From: Candidatus Gottesmanbacteria bacterium RIFOXYB1_FULL_47_11
Lineage (GTDB): Bacteria > Patescibacteriota > Microgenomatia > UBA10105 > UBA927
Direction of reading: 5' to 3'
Length of the DNA: 22,379 bases
Assembly: GCA_001779455.1 (NCBI GenBank)
Contig: MFKE01000016.1
Location: forward strand, 101,736-124,114
How positions within the stretch are numbered: position 1 is the first letter of the stretch; each line of letters opens with the position of its first letter. The translations under genes were made by a program, and so were the position numbers. Under the pieces are notes generated by a model. It searched no databases. It was not told the DNA's origin and was given only the letters and a program-made list of their open reading frames with translations. Positions 1-6,742 of this stretch are shown piece by piece.

Positions 1-1
1 A

Positions 2-1006
2 GACGACATCATGCGGCTCTTCGGCGGCGATCAGGTGGCTCGGCTTATGACCGTGTTCAAGCTTCCCGAGGACGTACCCCTTGAGCATCCTATGGTTTCC
101 CGCGCTATTGAGCAGGCGCAGGTAAAAGTAGAGGGATTTCATTTTGACAGCCGCAAACATTTGGTTGAGTACGACGATGTTCTCAATAAACAGCGGGAGA
201 TTGTCTATCGTAAGCGGCGGAAGATTCTTGAGGGTGAAAGTCAAAAAGATACTATTCTTCAAAACATTTCGGGTGAATTGGGCAATTTGGTTGCCATGTA
301 TTCATCGGAAAAAGAAGGGGAGATTGACCGGCAAAAGATTCTTTCCGAGTTTGTATCCATCATTCCGTTTGACGCGGCGTCGCAGGAACAGCTCCTGAAG
401 CAGCTGGGAGAAGCGCATACTGCGGCTGATATGACGGAATTTTTGACGACTATTTCCCGTGATATGTATGACAAACGTGAATCCCAAATTGGTTCCGACA
501 TTACCAGACAGATTGAGCGGTGGGTATCGCTGTCGGTTATTGACAGTTATTGGATGGATCATCTTGACGCGGTAGATGATCTGCGGGAGGGAATAGGGCT
601 GCGCGGGTACGGGCAGCTGGATCCGCTCGTTGAGTACAAAAACGAAGCATTTAATATGTTTGAGCGGCTTATTGCCGGAATTGACAGCGAAATTATCCAC
701 CGGATTTATAAAGTACAGGTGTCGCAGAATTCTCCTGCCGGAGCGCCGCCGGTTCAACCCATCGAGTCACCCATTGCGGCAGCGGCGAAGAAAATGCAGA
801 CAAATGCGAGCGAACAGGTTGTGGCCCAACCCGTCGTCAACACCGCAAAAAAACTCGGCCGCAACGATCCGTGCTGGTGCGGATCGGGCAAAAAGTGGAA
901 GAAGTGCCATCTGAATAGGGAACCTCATACAGCACAGGAACAGGAAGCCTATAATCTGTTTTACAATAACAATGAAGAGTGGCAGCGAAGATACGGTAAA
1001 AAGTGA
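2..1006 (+). CDS. secA: Preprotein translocase ATPase SecA, C-terminal part (5' truncated by window edge)
   Basis: SecA is the cytosolic ATPase motor that pushes preproteins through SecYEG. The reading frame is open from base 2, and the residues before the first ATG (D-D-I) continue the SecA motif DDIMRLFGGD, so the gene starts upstream of the window. The visible part covers the helical scaffold and helical wing region, with the family-typical stretches VEGFHFDSRKHLVEYDDV and SVIDSYWMDHLDAVDDLREG. A linker follows, then the SEC-C zinc-binding tail RNDPCWCGSGKKWKKCH with ligands C-x-C-x8-C-H. About 30 residues (ending WQRRYGKK) extend past the zinc motif, which is longer than many SecA proteins. 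The stop TGA lies 4 bases before the stop of the convergent recombinase gene. Base composition is GC-richer than the genes that follow, which fits a host chromosomal gene beside an island. Confidence 0.97.
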   Translation, partial: DDIMRLFGGDQVARLMTVFKLPEDVPLEHPMVSRAIEQAQVKVEGFHFDSRKHLVEYDDVLNKQREIVYRKRRKILEGESQKDTILQNISGELGNLVAMYSSEKEGEIDRQKILSEFVSIIPFDAASQEQLLKQLGEAHTAADMTEFLTTISRDMYDKRESQIGSDITRQIERWVSLSVIDSYWMDHLDAVDDLREGIGLRGYGQLDPLVEYKNEAFNMFERLIAGIDSEIIHRIYKVQVSQNSPAGAPPVQPIESPIAAAAKKMQTNASEQVVAQPVVNTAKKLGRNDPCWCGSGKKWKKCHLNREPHTAQEQEAYNLFYNNNEEWQRRYGKK

Positions 1007-1010
1007 GGAT

Positions 1011-2582
1011 TTAGAATCTAAAATCGATCTCGATTTTTCCATTACCTGCCCTAATCTCCTTGATGATCATACGCAGGAAATGTTTCTTTTCTTCGAATTC
1101 AGCGTTATCCCATAACGTATTGAAGTCTTCCAACGATTTGGTGAATTTCTCTAGTTCGTGACGGCGCTCGTTTATCTTCTGGAGCTTGAATTGATAATCA
1201 TCGGCCACCACATGGTACTTGATTTCTTCCTCTTCCAAACGCTTTAAATTGGCTCCGTAGGTCTCAAGTGAGTCGATTCCAGCCTCATACGATTCTTTGA
1301 CTCGTTGCCTTCTTCTTTCTATTTCGGCGAGGTGCTGTGCCGCATATTTGTAGTCCTCTTCGAGATTATCGGAAATTGTAATATTCCTATCAAATATCAG
1401 CCTTTCTCTAGCTGTTGGGTTATTTACGAGGTTTCGTATTTGGTTTAACACAAAATCCTCAAGTCTTGTGGCACTCATTATCCTTCGTTGGCAAATTTTG
1501 CTGTATTTATAGCCACCGCACAAATACTCATAGGTTATTGTGTCGTTCCATTTCGGATTCTTCTTTTTTCTCAAGTGATGTCTAGTGAGGTAGGTAACAC
1601 CTGATCCACAACGGATACATTTTGCAATCCCAGTTAATAGCCCTCTGCTCATTTTCGCTCGACCTTTTTGAGAATTGCCTCTAATTTTTTTCTCCTTTTG
1701 GGCTAGCGCGAAAATTGCTTCGGGAATAATGGCTTTGTGTTCAGTGCTTTCTTCAATAATTCCTTGATGTCCTCTGATACTCCTTTGTTGATTCTTTTTG
1801 TAATCTGCGTGTCTCCAACCCCATAGCACTTTTCCAGTGTACGTTTGATTCTGGAGCATGTATTTAACAGCTTGCGCCCTCCAATAGAGGCCCCTCGGTG
1901 GTTTAACACCCTTTTTTGTCAGTTCAAAGGCAATATTTAACGCGCCTTTACCTTTAATGTATTCATCAAATATGGTGCGTACGACACTGGCTTTCTCTTC
2001 ATCAATCAATACTTTACGACATACCTTGTTTCCTTCGAAGGAACGTTCTATTTTATAACCATAGGGGACGTTATTTGGAATTTTTCCGGCTTTTGCTATA
2101 GCGGTTTTGCCCATCATCATTCTTCTACGAATTTTATTTCTTTCAATTTCAGCCATCGTGTCACTGACTCCTTCGACCATAATTCCCAAGTCATCGTCCG
2201 TAGGATCGTACATTTTAGGATTTTTGGGCTCTACTGGGGTATTGAGGGCGCACGTTTGAATAAAGAGTTCTTTTAGTTCTTCTCTGACAATTGTTGCTGC
2301 AACGCGATTTCTAGCAAAACGGTCGAAGTCTTTAACCACAACCAGATCAAATATATGTTGTCTAGCGTCACCCAGTAGGTCTTGAAGCCCTTTACGTTCT
2401 TCTAGGAGATGTCCGCTAATTCCTTCATCAATGTACGGCTCTTTGACCAATTCCCAGCCTCTTTCTATTATTGTTTTTCTGCAATCAGTTATTTGTGCAG
2501 GGATCGATATTTTATCCTCTGCTTGTTCTTTCGTGCTCACACGAGCATATATAACCGCTCGGATCGTAAATTTATTCTCCAT
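1011..2582 (-). CDS. Large serine recombinase (site-specific integrase)
   Basis: This 523-aa protein is a large serine recombinase that would cut and rejoin attachment sites through a covalent phosphoserine link. The N-terminal resolvase domain (about residues 8-155) has the catalytic motif YARVSTKEQ with Ser16 and the arginine-bearing stretch VVVKDFDRFARN (85-91 region). A recombinase domain (about 165-300) follows with the typical VPYGYKIE and a W-rich YWRAQAVKYMLQNQTYTG. A zinc ribbon comes next with C322, C325, C355 and C364, then a coiled-coil-rich tail (about 400-500). Length and domain order are normal for the family and no lesion is seen. The gene ends 4 bases beyond the secA stop, and the HTH gene lies 24 bases upstream on the same strand. 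The start ATG has no obvious Shine-Dalgarno sequence. It probably integrates the neighbouring island; the target site is not proven. Confidence 0.95.
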   Translation of the reverse strand: MENKFTIRAVIYARVSTKEQAEDKISIPAQITDCRKTIIERGWELVKEPYIDEGISGHLLEERKGLQDLLGDARQHIFDLVVVKDFDRFARNRVAATIVREELKELFIQTCALNTPVEPKNPKMYDPTDDDLGIMVEGVSDTMAEIERNKIRRRMMMGKTAIAKAGKIPNNVPYGYKIERSFEGNKVCRKVLIDEEKASVVRTIFDEYIKGKGALNIAFELTKKGVKPPRGLYWRAQAVKYMLQNQTYTGKVLWGWRHADYKKNQQRSIRGHQGIIEESTEHKAIIPEAIFALAQKEKKIRGNSQKGRAKMSRGLLTGIAKCIRCGSGVTYLTRHHLRKKKNPKWNDTITYEYLCGGYKYSKICQRRIMSATRLEDFVLNQIRNLVNNPTARERLIFDRNITISDNLEEDYKYAAQHLAEIERRRQRVKESYEAGIDSLETYGANLKRLEEEEIKYHVVADDYQFKLQKINERRHELEKFTKSLEDFNTLWDNAEFEEKKHFLRMIIKEIRAGNGKIEIDFRF

Positions 2583-2606
2583 ATTACATGTAGGTTGAAT
2601 GATGTA

Positions 2607-2831
2607 TTACTTCAACCCGTCTTTTAGAACTGTTAGCACGTCTTCTTTTCGATACCGCCTGTCTTTTCTAGAGCCAATTCTGACTGCGACAAGTTTGTTT
2701 TTATTGTCCCATTGTCGTAATGTCCAAGGGCTAATGTTGAGTATTTGAGATACTTGTTCTAGAGTTAGGAGAGATGACCATGTAGACGGATCTGACGCGG
2801 AAAATGATATAGTTGATTTGGTATTTCCCAT
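2607..2831 (-). CDS. Excisionase/MerR-like helix-turn-helix protein
   Basis: This is a 74-aa DNA-binding protein. Residues about 22-65 read LTLEQVSQILNISPWTLRQW, then a basic turn and RIGSRKDRRYRKEDVLTVL. This is the winged HTH_17 / BldC / excisionase pattern: first helix, recognition helix with S-x-x-T-L-R-x-W, and an R-R-Y-R-x-E-D wing. It lies 24 bases upstream of the recombinase on the same strand, the usual place for a recombination directionality factor or a repressor of the integrase promoter. That role is inferred from context. On the minus strand a TATAAA sits only 2 bases before the ATG, which is too close to serve this start, so the real promoter or start may differ. The start overlaps the -35 to -10 spacer of the divergent rightward promoter, so it could regulate both directions. 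Confidence 0.8.
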   Translation of the reverse strand: MGNTKSTISFSASDPSTWSSLLTLEQVSQILNISPWTLRQWDNKNKLVAVRIGSRKDRRYRKEDVLTVLKDGLK

Positions 2832-2841
2832 AATTTATACT
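2813..2841 (+). promoter_or_regulatory. Sigma70-like promoter for the 275-aa divergent gene
   Basis: A -35 box TTGATT (2813-2818) and a -10 box TATACT (2836-2841) are separated by 17 bases. The predicted transcription start near 2848 leaves a leader of about 24 bases, containing GGAAG, before the ATG at 2872. The promoter overlaps the 5' end of the leftward HTH gene, so the two directions are probably mutually exclusive or autoregulated. It was called by eye from consensus matches. Confidence 0.5.
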
Positions 2842-2871
2842 AACTTAACAGAAGTAAATGGAAGATGCAAT

Positions 2872-3699
2872 ATGGAAGAAAATGTAATACAAGATGCCTT
2901 GAGATTGGCAAAAAATATCCTCAAATCGCTATTACCTAATAAAAAGAGGGATATAGTGAATATAGCTTTTCACGACAAGGACACTTTTTATTTAGAGGAA
3001 TATGCCTCAATTCCACAATCATTCGGGTATAAATTAGACAATACGATTATTTTTCTCGAGCAAAACGGAGTTATTGAAGGAAAAACAATTGGGTGGTGGT
3101 ATGTTGGTATCATGAAAATGAGTTCATATTTGAGGAGAAATTTACCAGATGATCTTTCGATGGACGATAATATTTCTGAGATTGCGCGTGAAAAAGGGTT
3201 TATAGACAAAGATGAAGCAATCCAATATTACTACAATGTCTCAAAAAAGGATGACCGTCCAAAAATAGATAGACAAGCAGCAGTATTGATTAACAAAAAA
3301 GCACTTGAAGAATTTTGCAAGAAATTTACAAACAATATACAAATTCCAGAAGGAATGGGTTATTTGTATAATAACGGACAGTTATTTTTTAGACTAGTAG
3401 ATGGTTCAATAGATAGTTTTAATTTTTCAGGTGCAAAAATTTCAAGGAAAGTATTTGAAACATTCTTCAATCTTTGGAGAAAAGATGGTGTTGGCACGTA
3501 TAAAAAAAATGAAATTATTAAAGAATATAAAAAATTTTTTAACAATGAAGATATTTCAGCTAACAGGATAGGTGAGATAGTGTCTAATATCAGACCATCG
3601 ATAATAAAACCGAAGGTTCTAATATCAGATCGGATAGAGTGGCGTTTTGATAGAAAAAATGATCAATGGATTTTTAAAATTTCCCCCATGAGTCACTAG
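2872..3699 (+). CDS. Unknown 275-aa mobile-element protein, possible C-terminal winged helix
   Basis: I do not recognise this protein. The chosen start is ATG 2872 (MEENVIQDAL), because the promoter-like boxes at 2813-2841 lie inside a longer frame that opens at 2818 and GGAAG precedes this ATG. The protein is soluble, with no membrane segments. The N-terminal third has aromatic-rich beta-like stretches (IGWWYVGIMKM), and the middle is lysine-rich and helical. The C-terminal about 90 residues (VFETFFNLWRKDG through NIRPSIIKP to WRFDRKNDQWIFKI) alternate helix, helix and beta in a way that could be a winged helix. That is a guess from pattern only. The gene is divergent from the HTH/recombinase pair and upstream of the mini-resolvase/DUF5659 pair, so it is probably element-encoded, perhaps in regulation or site recognition. 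It is AT-rich. Confidence 0.65.
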   Translation: MEENVIQDALRLAKNILKSLLPNKKRDIVNIAFHDKDTFYLEEYASIPQSFGYKLDNTIIFLEQNGVIEGKTIGWWYVGIMKMSSYLRRNLPDDLSMDDNISEIAREKGFIDKDEAIQYYYNVSKKDDRPKIDRQAAVLINKKALEEFCKKFTNNIQIPEGMGYLYNNGQLFFRLVDGSIDSFNFSGAKISRKVFETFFNLWRKDGVGTYKKNEIIKEYKKFFNNEDISANRIGEIVSNIRPSIIKPKVLISDRIEWRFDRKNDQWIFKISPMSH

Positions 3700-3718
3700 T
3701 CATATTTCAAAATATGAC
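3699..3718. repeat. Near-perfect palindrome overlapping the stop of the 275-aa gene
   Basis: The sequence GTCATATTTCAAAATATGAC consists of two perfect 9-base arms around a 2-base centre. It begins on the last base of the TAG stop. The tight centre and lack of a trailing T run argue against an intrinsic terminator. The symmetry fits an operator bound by a dimeric repressor, for example one controlling the small-gene pair that starts at 3802. The function is inferred. Confidence 0.5.
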
Positions 3719-3801
3719 GGCATCCTCTCGTTTTATGGCGGTTTAGCCTCGGTATCCCCATATTGACATTCCCTTGTCATAAAACAATCGTTGAGACTGA
3801 A

Positions 3802-4002
3802 ATGAAAATTCAGTCAACAATTTCATCACTAACTCCAGAACAAAATGATTTGCTGACAAACAATATTGTTGAGGCAATGAACATTTTGTTTCAGTCCGTT
3901 GAAAGAAGAATGGTCTCGGAGCGAATTAAAAGAGGTCTTGAAATTAAAAAAATGAAAGATGGAGGCGACAAATATGGAAAACACCAAAGATTACAAGTGT
4001 AA
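3802..4002 (+). CDS. Mini-protein resembling the long E helix of serine resolvases
   Basis: This 66-aa protein starts at ATG 3802 (MKIQSTISSL). An in-frame TTG at 3763 would add 13 residues, but that TTG lies in a TTGACA sequence and has no ribosome-binding site. Residues about 28-58 (LFQSVERRMVSERIKRGLEIKK followed by K-Y-G-K) resemble the segment of serine resolvases that carries ER-x-x-(I/V)-S-x-R-x-K-x-G-L, the dimerisation and minor-groove helix, ending near the G-R/K turn. The catalytic serine domain is absent. It overlaps the next gene by 29 bases, indicating coupling. It could be a decayed resolvase piece or a dedicated small partner of the full recombinase. Similarity was judged by eye. 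Confidence 0.5.
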   Translation: MKIQSTISSLTPEQNDLLTNNIVEAMNILFQSVERRMVSERIKRGLEIKKMKDGGDKYGKHQRLQV

Positions 4003-4219
4003 TGATTTTTATCAAGCCGTAGCGCTCAAAACAGCTGGTATACCTCTAATTCGACTCGAAAAATCTTCGGGTAGTTTCTTCATATTTGTTTTTGACGACT
4101 CAGAAAACAAGGCGCAAGAATTCATTTTACTTTATTGGAAAAAGGAGTTGAAAATTGACGCGAAAGAATTTGTTGAAAACATATCCGAGCTGAAAACTAG
4201 GATTCATAGCGGGATATAG
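3974..4219 (+). CDS. DUF5659-like small protein
   Basis: This is an 81-aa protein. The ATG at 3974 is preferred over the in-frame ATG at 3959 because a good ribosome-binding site, GGAGG at 3961-3965, lies 8 bases upstream. The pattern is CNDFYQAVALKTAGIPLIRLEK, a variable turn, FFIFVFDDSENKAQEFILLYW, then a short acidic/basic helix (DAKEFVENISELKTRI). It matches my recollection of the DUF5659 family: a beta-strand FxF(V/E)D element followed by a helix with Y-W and a final helix. The family has no known function and often lies on mobile elements in uncultured bacteria. The gene overlaps the mini-resolvase gene by 29 bases and directly precedes the structured non-coding region. The family assignment is from memory. 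Confidence 0.6.
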   Translation: MENTKDYKCNDFYQAVALKTAGIPLIRLEKSSGSFFIFVFDDSENKAQEFILLYWKKELKIDAKEFVENISELKTRIHSGI

Positions 4220-4930
4220 TCAGATTTTAATCGAGGGGTCGAAAAGACCAATGTTTAGAAGGTTCAAGAGTTATGAGGAGCAGATACTCTAATACCGATT
4301 GACTCTTGACCAAGGCTAACGCCTAAATTTAGTATTTTGAGTTGTGTATTGTCGGGCAGAGTTGATATACCCTTTCCGTTACAGGGGATTGTCCAAAAGA
4401 AACCACCCTTTCTTGTTTAACAACGGCAAACGGCAAGATGGATATACATAGTTTATGGATGCAACGAGGGTAGTATCCTCCACCTTCAGTGATGTAGGTT
4501 GGTGACTATGTAGCCGCAAAGGATGAGGCACTAGCCAAGGACCTTTGTCCGGTTGTCAATCTGCGAAGCTAGGATTGACGTGGAAGATAGCTTCAATCAA
4601 AAAACAAAAAATGGACGTCGTGACAATAATATAATTCAAAGTTAAATAGGCTCGATTAAATATATCTCATGGATATATTGTTCACCCTGTAAAACGAAAC
4701 AATTAAACTTTATTATTAAACCGGAGAGAGGTAAACAAGAATACTAAAAGTTAGAATTGAGAATGATTTTCCTAATTGATGAGTGATTTCTCTAGTTGAA
4801 TGAGCAAAATACCGCGTAGAAGCTACGTTCCAAATATAGCCAGGGCATCGTAGGATGCGATTGGGTGTGAGATTTCAGCGAAAACGTATATTTTACTGTT
4901 CAGAACGTGGAAAAGTATGTTTTGATTCAG
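4220..4930 (+). ncRNA. Candidate large structured RNA downstream of the DUF5659-like gene
   Basis: About 710 bp lack a credible ORF on either strand but are dense in hairpins. GGTC/GACC at 4237-4249 closes a GAAAA loop. A 10-bp stem with one bulge joins 4261-4271 to 4302-4311. AGGC/GCCT (4313-4324) closes TAAC. AAGAAA/TTTCTT spans 4397-4414. A 7-bp stem TACATAG/CTATGTA (4445-4451 with 4506-4512) encloses GAGG/CCTC (4466-4480). CAAAGG/CCTTTG spans 4517-4547. GTCAATC/GATTGAC spans 4555-4579 and its loop can form a pseudoknot. An 8-bp stem AATATATC/GATATATT spans 4659-4679, and CGTAG/CTACG (4815-4827) and GCATC/GATGC (4845-4858) follow. The plus strand is preferred because the RNA would be co-directional with the two small genes and one pairing adds a U-G. 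I find no group II domain V, group I core, tmRNA or RNase P signature. The exact ends are unknown. Confidence 0.45.
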
Positions 4931-4931
4931 T

Positions 4932-5507
4932 TTAAAGATGTTGAGCAAAACCGTTATTGTACTGATTTATCAATTTATTTACCCTCCATTTGTTAATTAC
5001 ATTACAATCTGCATTGGTTAGTGATTCTTCTCGACAATATTCAACGTTTGAAGACGGTATTCCGAGAGACAGTGCGGTTTTATGAATCCACGCACTCGTG
5101 CATACTTCAAAGATTTCGCCATAGCCTCGTATTTTTGTTTTATCTGGAATATAGGTTAGCTCTCGTGATTTAAATATCTCTTCTAATAATTCGGAGGAGG
5201 GTATTACGAACCAACCGAACCAGATAAATCGACTACCTAACTTCGCTATAGATTTATTAATCCGTTCAATCTCATCCCGTTCGATTCTATTTGTGATGGT
5301 TGATATATCTTTTAATCCCTGTTCGATTGAATCCGTGGTCATATTTGAAAAGTGGAGGAGTATAGTATCTCGTTGCTTTTCAAGTGTATCAATTCTTTGT
5401 TCCCATAGTTTTCTCAAAATCATCTGCCGTTCATGAAAGGGGAGGTGCGGAACACTCATTTGAAAATAGTCTGGGTGAACAAGAATATCAATCTGCTTTA
5501 TTTGCAT
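4932..5507 (-). CDS. Unknown 191-aa protein
   Basis: I do not recognise a family. The protein is soluble, with no signal peptide or membrane helix. It begins MQIKQIDILVHPDYFQM, then has a long charged helical segment rich in R, K, E and I (residues about 25-85: RQMILRKLWEQRIDTLEKQ through DISTITNRIERDEIERINK), a hydrophobic strand (FIWFGWFVIPSSELLEE) and a mixed C-terminal region with IRGYGEIFEVCTSAW. The VHPDY opening and conserved-looking strand-helix alternation suggest an alpha/beta fold. It has its own promoter-like boxes directly upstream and would be translated from a leaderless message. It is monocistronic and transcribed away from the membrane-protein genes at 5729-6635. Confidence 0.7.
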   Translation of the reverse strand: MQIKQIDILVHPDYFQMSVPHLPFHERQMILRKLWEQRIDTLEKQRDTILLHFSNMTTDSIEQGLKDISTITNRIERDEIERINKSIAKLGSRFIWFGWFVIPSSELLEEIFKSRELTYIPDKTKIRGYGEIFEVCTSAWIHKTALSLGIPSSNVEYCREESLTNADCNVINKWRVNKLINQYNNGFAQHL

Positions 5508-5513
5508 GAATCT

Positions 5514-5542
5514 ATTTTATATTTACTGCAAACAAATGTCAG
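5514..5542 (-). promoter_or_regulatory. Leaderless-type promoter of the 191-aa gene
   Basis: On the minus strand, CTGACA (5542-5537) and TAAAAT (5519-5514) are separated by 17 bases. Only 6 bases separate the -10 box from the ATG, so the predicted transcription start is at or within a base or two of the start codon. No Shine-Dalgarno sequence could fit. Confidence 0.5.
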
Positions 5543-5601
5543 TTTAGGAGGTTGTTTAACTCTATTTCCCTAATTGATAATTCAATCCTCGCGAAAAGTA
5601 T

Positions 5602-5630
5602 TTGACAGAAGTAGAATGCTAAAATATTGT
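5602..5630 (+). promoter_or_regulatory. Orphan consensus-like promoter pointing right
   Basis: TTGACA (5602-5607), a 17-base spacer and TATTGT (5625-5630) form one of the best sigma70 matches in the window. No rightward ORF follows. Transcription would run over small hairpins (GAGC/GCTC at 5653-5665, TTCAG/CTGAA near 5710-5726) and then antisense into the membrane-protein gene at 5729-6007. It could drive a small RNA or be a chance match. The rest of the gap 5543-5728 shows nothing else clear. Confidence 0.35.
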
Positions 5631-5728
5631 AATTTGAATAAAGATACTCAATGAGCCTGTAGCTCAAATCAGAGAGAAAATAGAAAAATTGAAGCTTTGT
5701 GTGGCTATTTCAGCGTTAACTGAACTAG

Positions 5729-6007
5729 TCACCTATGTCGCTTTAGAATAGGAAGTATAAACTTTGATAGCCCAGCTATAGCCAAAGATACAAGGAAGTA
5801 AATTATAAATACAAATAACGTCATTATTAAAAGCAATTTAGGTTGTCGTAAATTTTGGAGATTATCGAAAATCACGACTATTGGTCTATACCAAGTCACG
5901 TATTGGCCATGATTGTACTGTTCTCTCAGTATAGGTAAACATAAAACAAGCAGAGTCAATAAAAGATTCAACAAACGGGGTTTGAGAAATGCAATACGCC
6001 TATCCAT
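5729..6007 (-). CDS. Small two-helix membrane protein
   Basis: This is a 92-aa protein starting at ATG 6007 (MDRRIAFLKP). A longer frame to 6220 exists, but it would overlap the next gene by over 160 bases, and a TATAAT box (6025-6020 on the minus strand) lies 12 bases before the 6007 start, so the short form is preferred. Two hydrophobic segments are visible: residues about 12-27 (LLNLLLTLLVLCLPIL) and 59-85 (LLLIMTLFVFIIYFLVSLAIAGL). A polar loop with several aromatic residues (QYVTWYRPIVVIF) lies between them, and the tail is basic (KRHR). This suggests both ends are cytoplasmic by the positive-inside rule. No family is recognised. Confidence 0.6.
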   Translation of the reverse strand: MDRRIAFLKPRLLNLLLTLLVLCLPILREQYNHGQYVTWYRPIVVIFDNLQNLRQPKLLLIMTLFVFIIYFLVSLAIAGLSKFILPILKRHR

Positions 6008-6056
6008 ATCTACATTTCTATTATACAAAGTTTCACTCTGACAAAAATGATGGATG

Positions 6057-6635
6057 TTATTGAAATATAAACGTTGCAAGTATTTCATCGGTGAGCGCTT
6101 TATTCTGTTGCGTTGGGGGAATGGTAGACACGGTGAAGAGTCTGTTGTTTTTGAGAAGAATGGTGATGTATCTTGTTTTTGGTCCCATAATGAGTCCCTC
6201 AATCCCTTTGTAGCCCGCAATCGTAACGTCTTTAATAGTGGTAGTATCCATTTCTGTTTTTGCTTTCGTAATATCTATCTCCGTTGCTTCTTTATTAGGC
6301 TGATAGATTCCATACAGCGTGTAGCCTTCTTTTTCAACAAAGAAACCGGCAGAGTGAATCCCTGCTGCATCCTCAGCGATTTCTTTTCTGAACGTGGTTT
6401 TTTTAGGATGTTTAAACGTTACACCTATTTCGTTGACTGTTTGGCTCTGCCAGTCACTTTGCATTTCACCACAACCTGATTGTGGCATTGGAGAATTCGG
6501 ATTGCCGTGCTTGATCCATTGTTCGTTAGCGCAGATCCATGTATCTTCGCCTCCACCAAACAATAGTCTGGCGATACCGAGTCCGGAGAAACCAATAACG
6601 ACTACTATGAATAGTGGAATGAAAAATTTCTTCAT
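6057..6635 (-). CDS. Membrane-anchored PsbP-like protein of CPR type
   Basis: This is a 192-aa protein with an N-terminal anchor or uncleaved signal (MKKFFIPLFIVVVIGFSGLGIARLLF). It is followed by the short signature EDTWICANEQWIKHGNPNSP, seen in many exported proteins of candidate phyla bacteria (from memory). A conserved Cys comes next (SGCGE), then a globular domain of about 125 residues beginning GVTFKHPKKT and ending LTDEILATFIFQ. The domain resembles the PsbP-like / DUF fold in which a G-V-x-F-x-x-P strand opens and L-x-x-I-L-x-T-F closes. It is probably extracytoplasmic; the function is unknown. The promoter-like TATAAT at 6649-6644 on the minus strand is 8 bases from the ATG. It is possibly a host-type gene sitting inside the island. 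Confidence 0.75.
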   Translation of the reverse strand: MKKFFIPLFIVVVIGFSGLGIARLLFGGGEDTWICANEQWIKHGNPNSPMPQSGCGEMQSDWQSQTVNEIGVTFKHPKKTTFRKEIAEDAAGIHSAGFFVEKEGYTLYGIYQPNKEATEIDITKAKTEMDTTTIKDVTIAGYKGIEGLIMGPKTRYITILLKNNRLFTVSTIPPTQQNKALTDEILATFIFQ

Positions 6636-6643
6636 GCATTTAT

Positions 6644-6673
6644 ATTATATAGCGAAGTTTGCCCCAGTGTCTT
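6644..6673 (-). promoter_or_regulatory. Leaderless-type promoter of the PsbP-like gene
   Basis: On the minus strand, TATAAT (6649-6644) is preceded 18 bases upstream by AAGACA (6673-6668). Eight bases separate the -10 box from the ATG, leaving a leader of about 1-3 bases. No ribosome-binding site is present. This promoter separates the PsbP-like gene from the long defence operon that ends at 6743. Confidence 0.5.
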
Positions 6674-6742
6674 CCCACGTACGAAGAAGATCGACTCACC
6701 TAGGCTTTCTTTACTGCTCTTTTCAATAATTGATTTGGAAAC

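Noticed and set aside
302..757. Leftward 151-aa ORF inside secA
   Set aside because: It is antisense to a strongly conserved coding region and has no ribosome-binding site or recognisable domain.
4220..4930. Group I or group II intron, tmRNA, RNase P or retron RNA
   Set aside because: No domain V, no P7-like core, no GTTC T-arm with CCA end, no RNase P conserved blocks, and no reverse transcriptase gene nearby.
5653..5676. tRNA-like 5' half (GAGCCTGTAGCTCAAATC)
   Set aside because: It resembles an acceptor/D-arm start, but no anticodon arm, T-loop or matching acceptor strand follows. It may be a chance match or an old fragment.
6008..6220. Upstream extension of the small membrane protein at 5729-6007
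   Set aside because: It would overlap the PsbP-like gene by over 160 bases in another frame, and the -10-like box lies inside it. The extension has non-membrane, low-credibility sequence.
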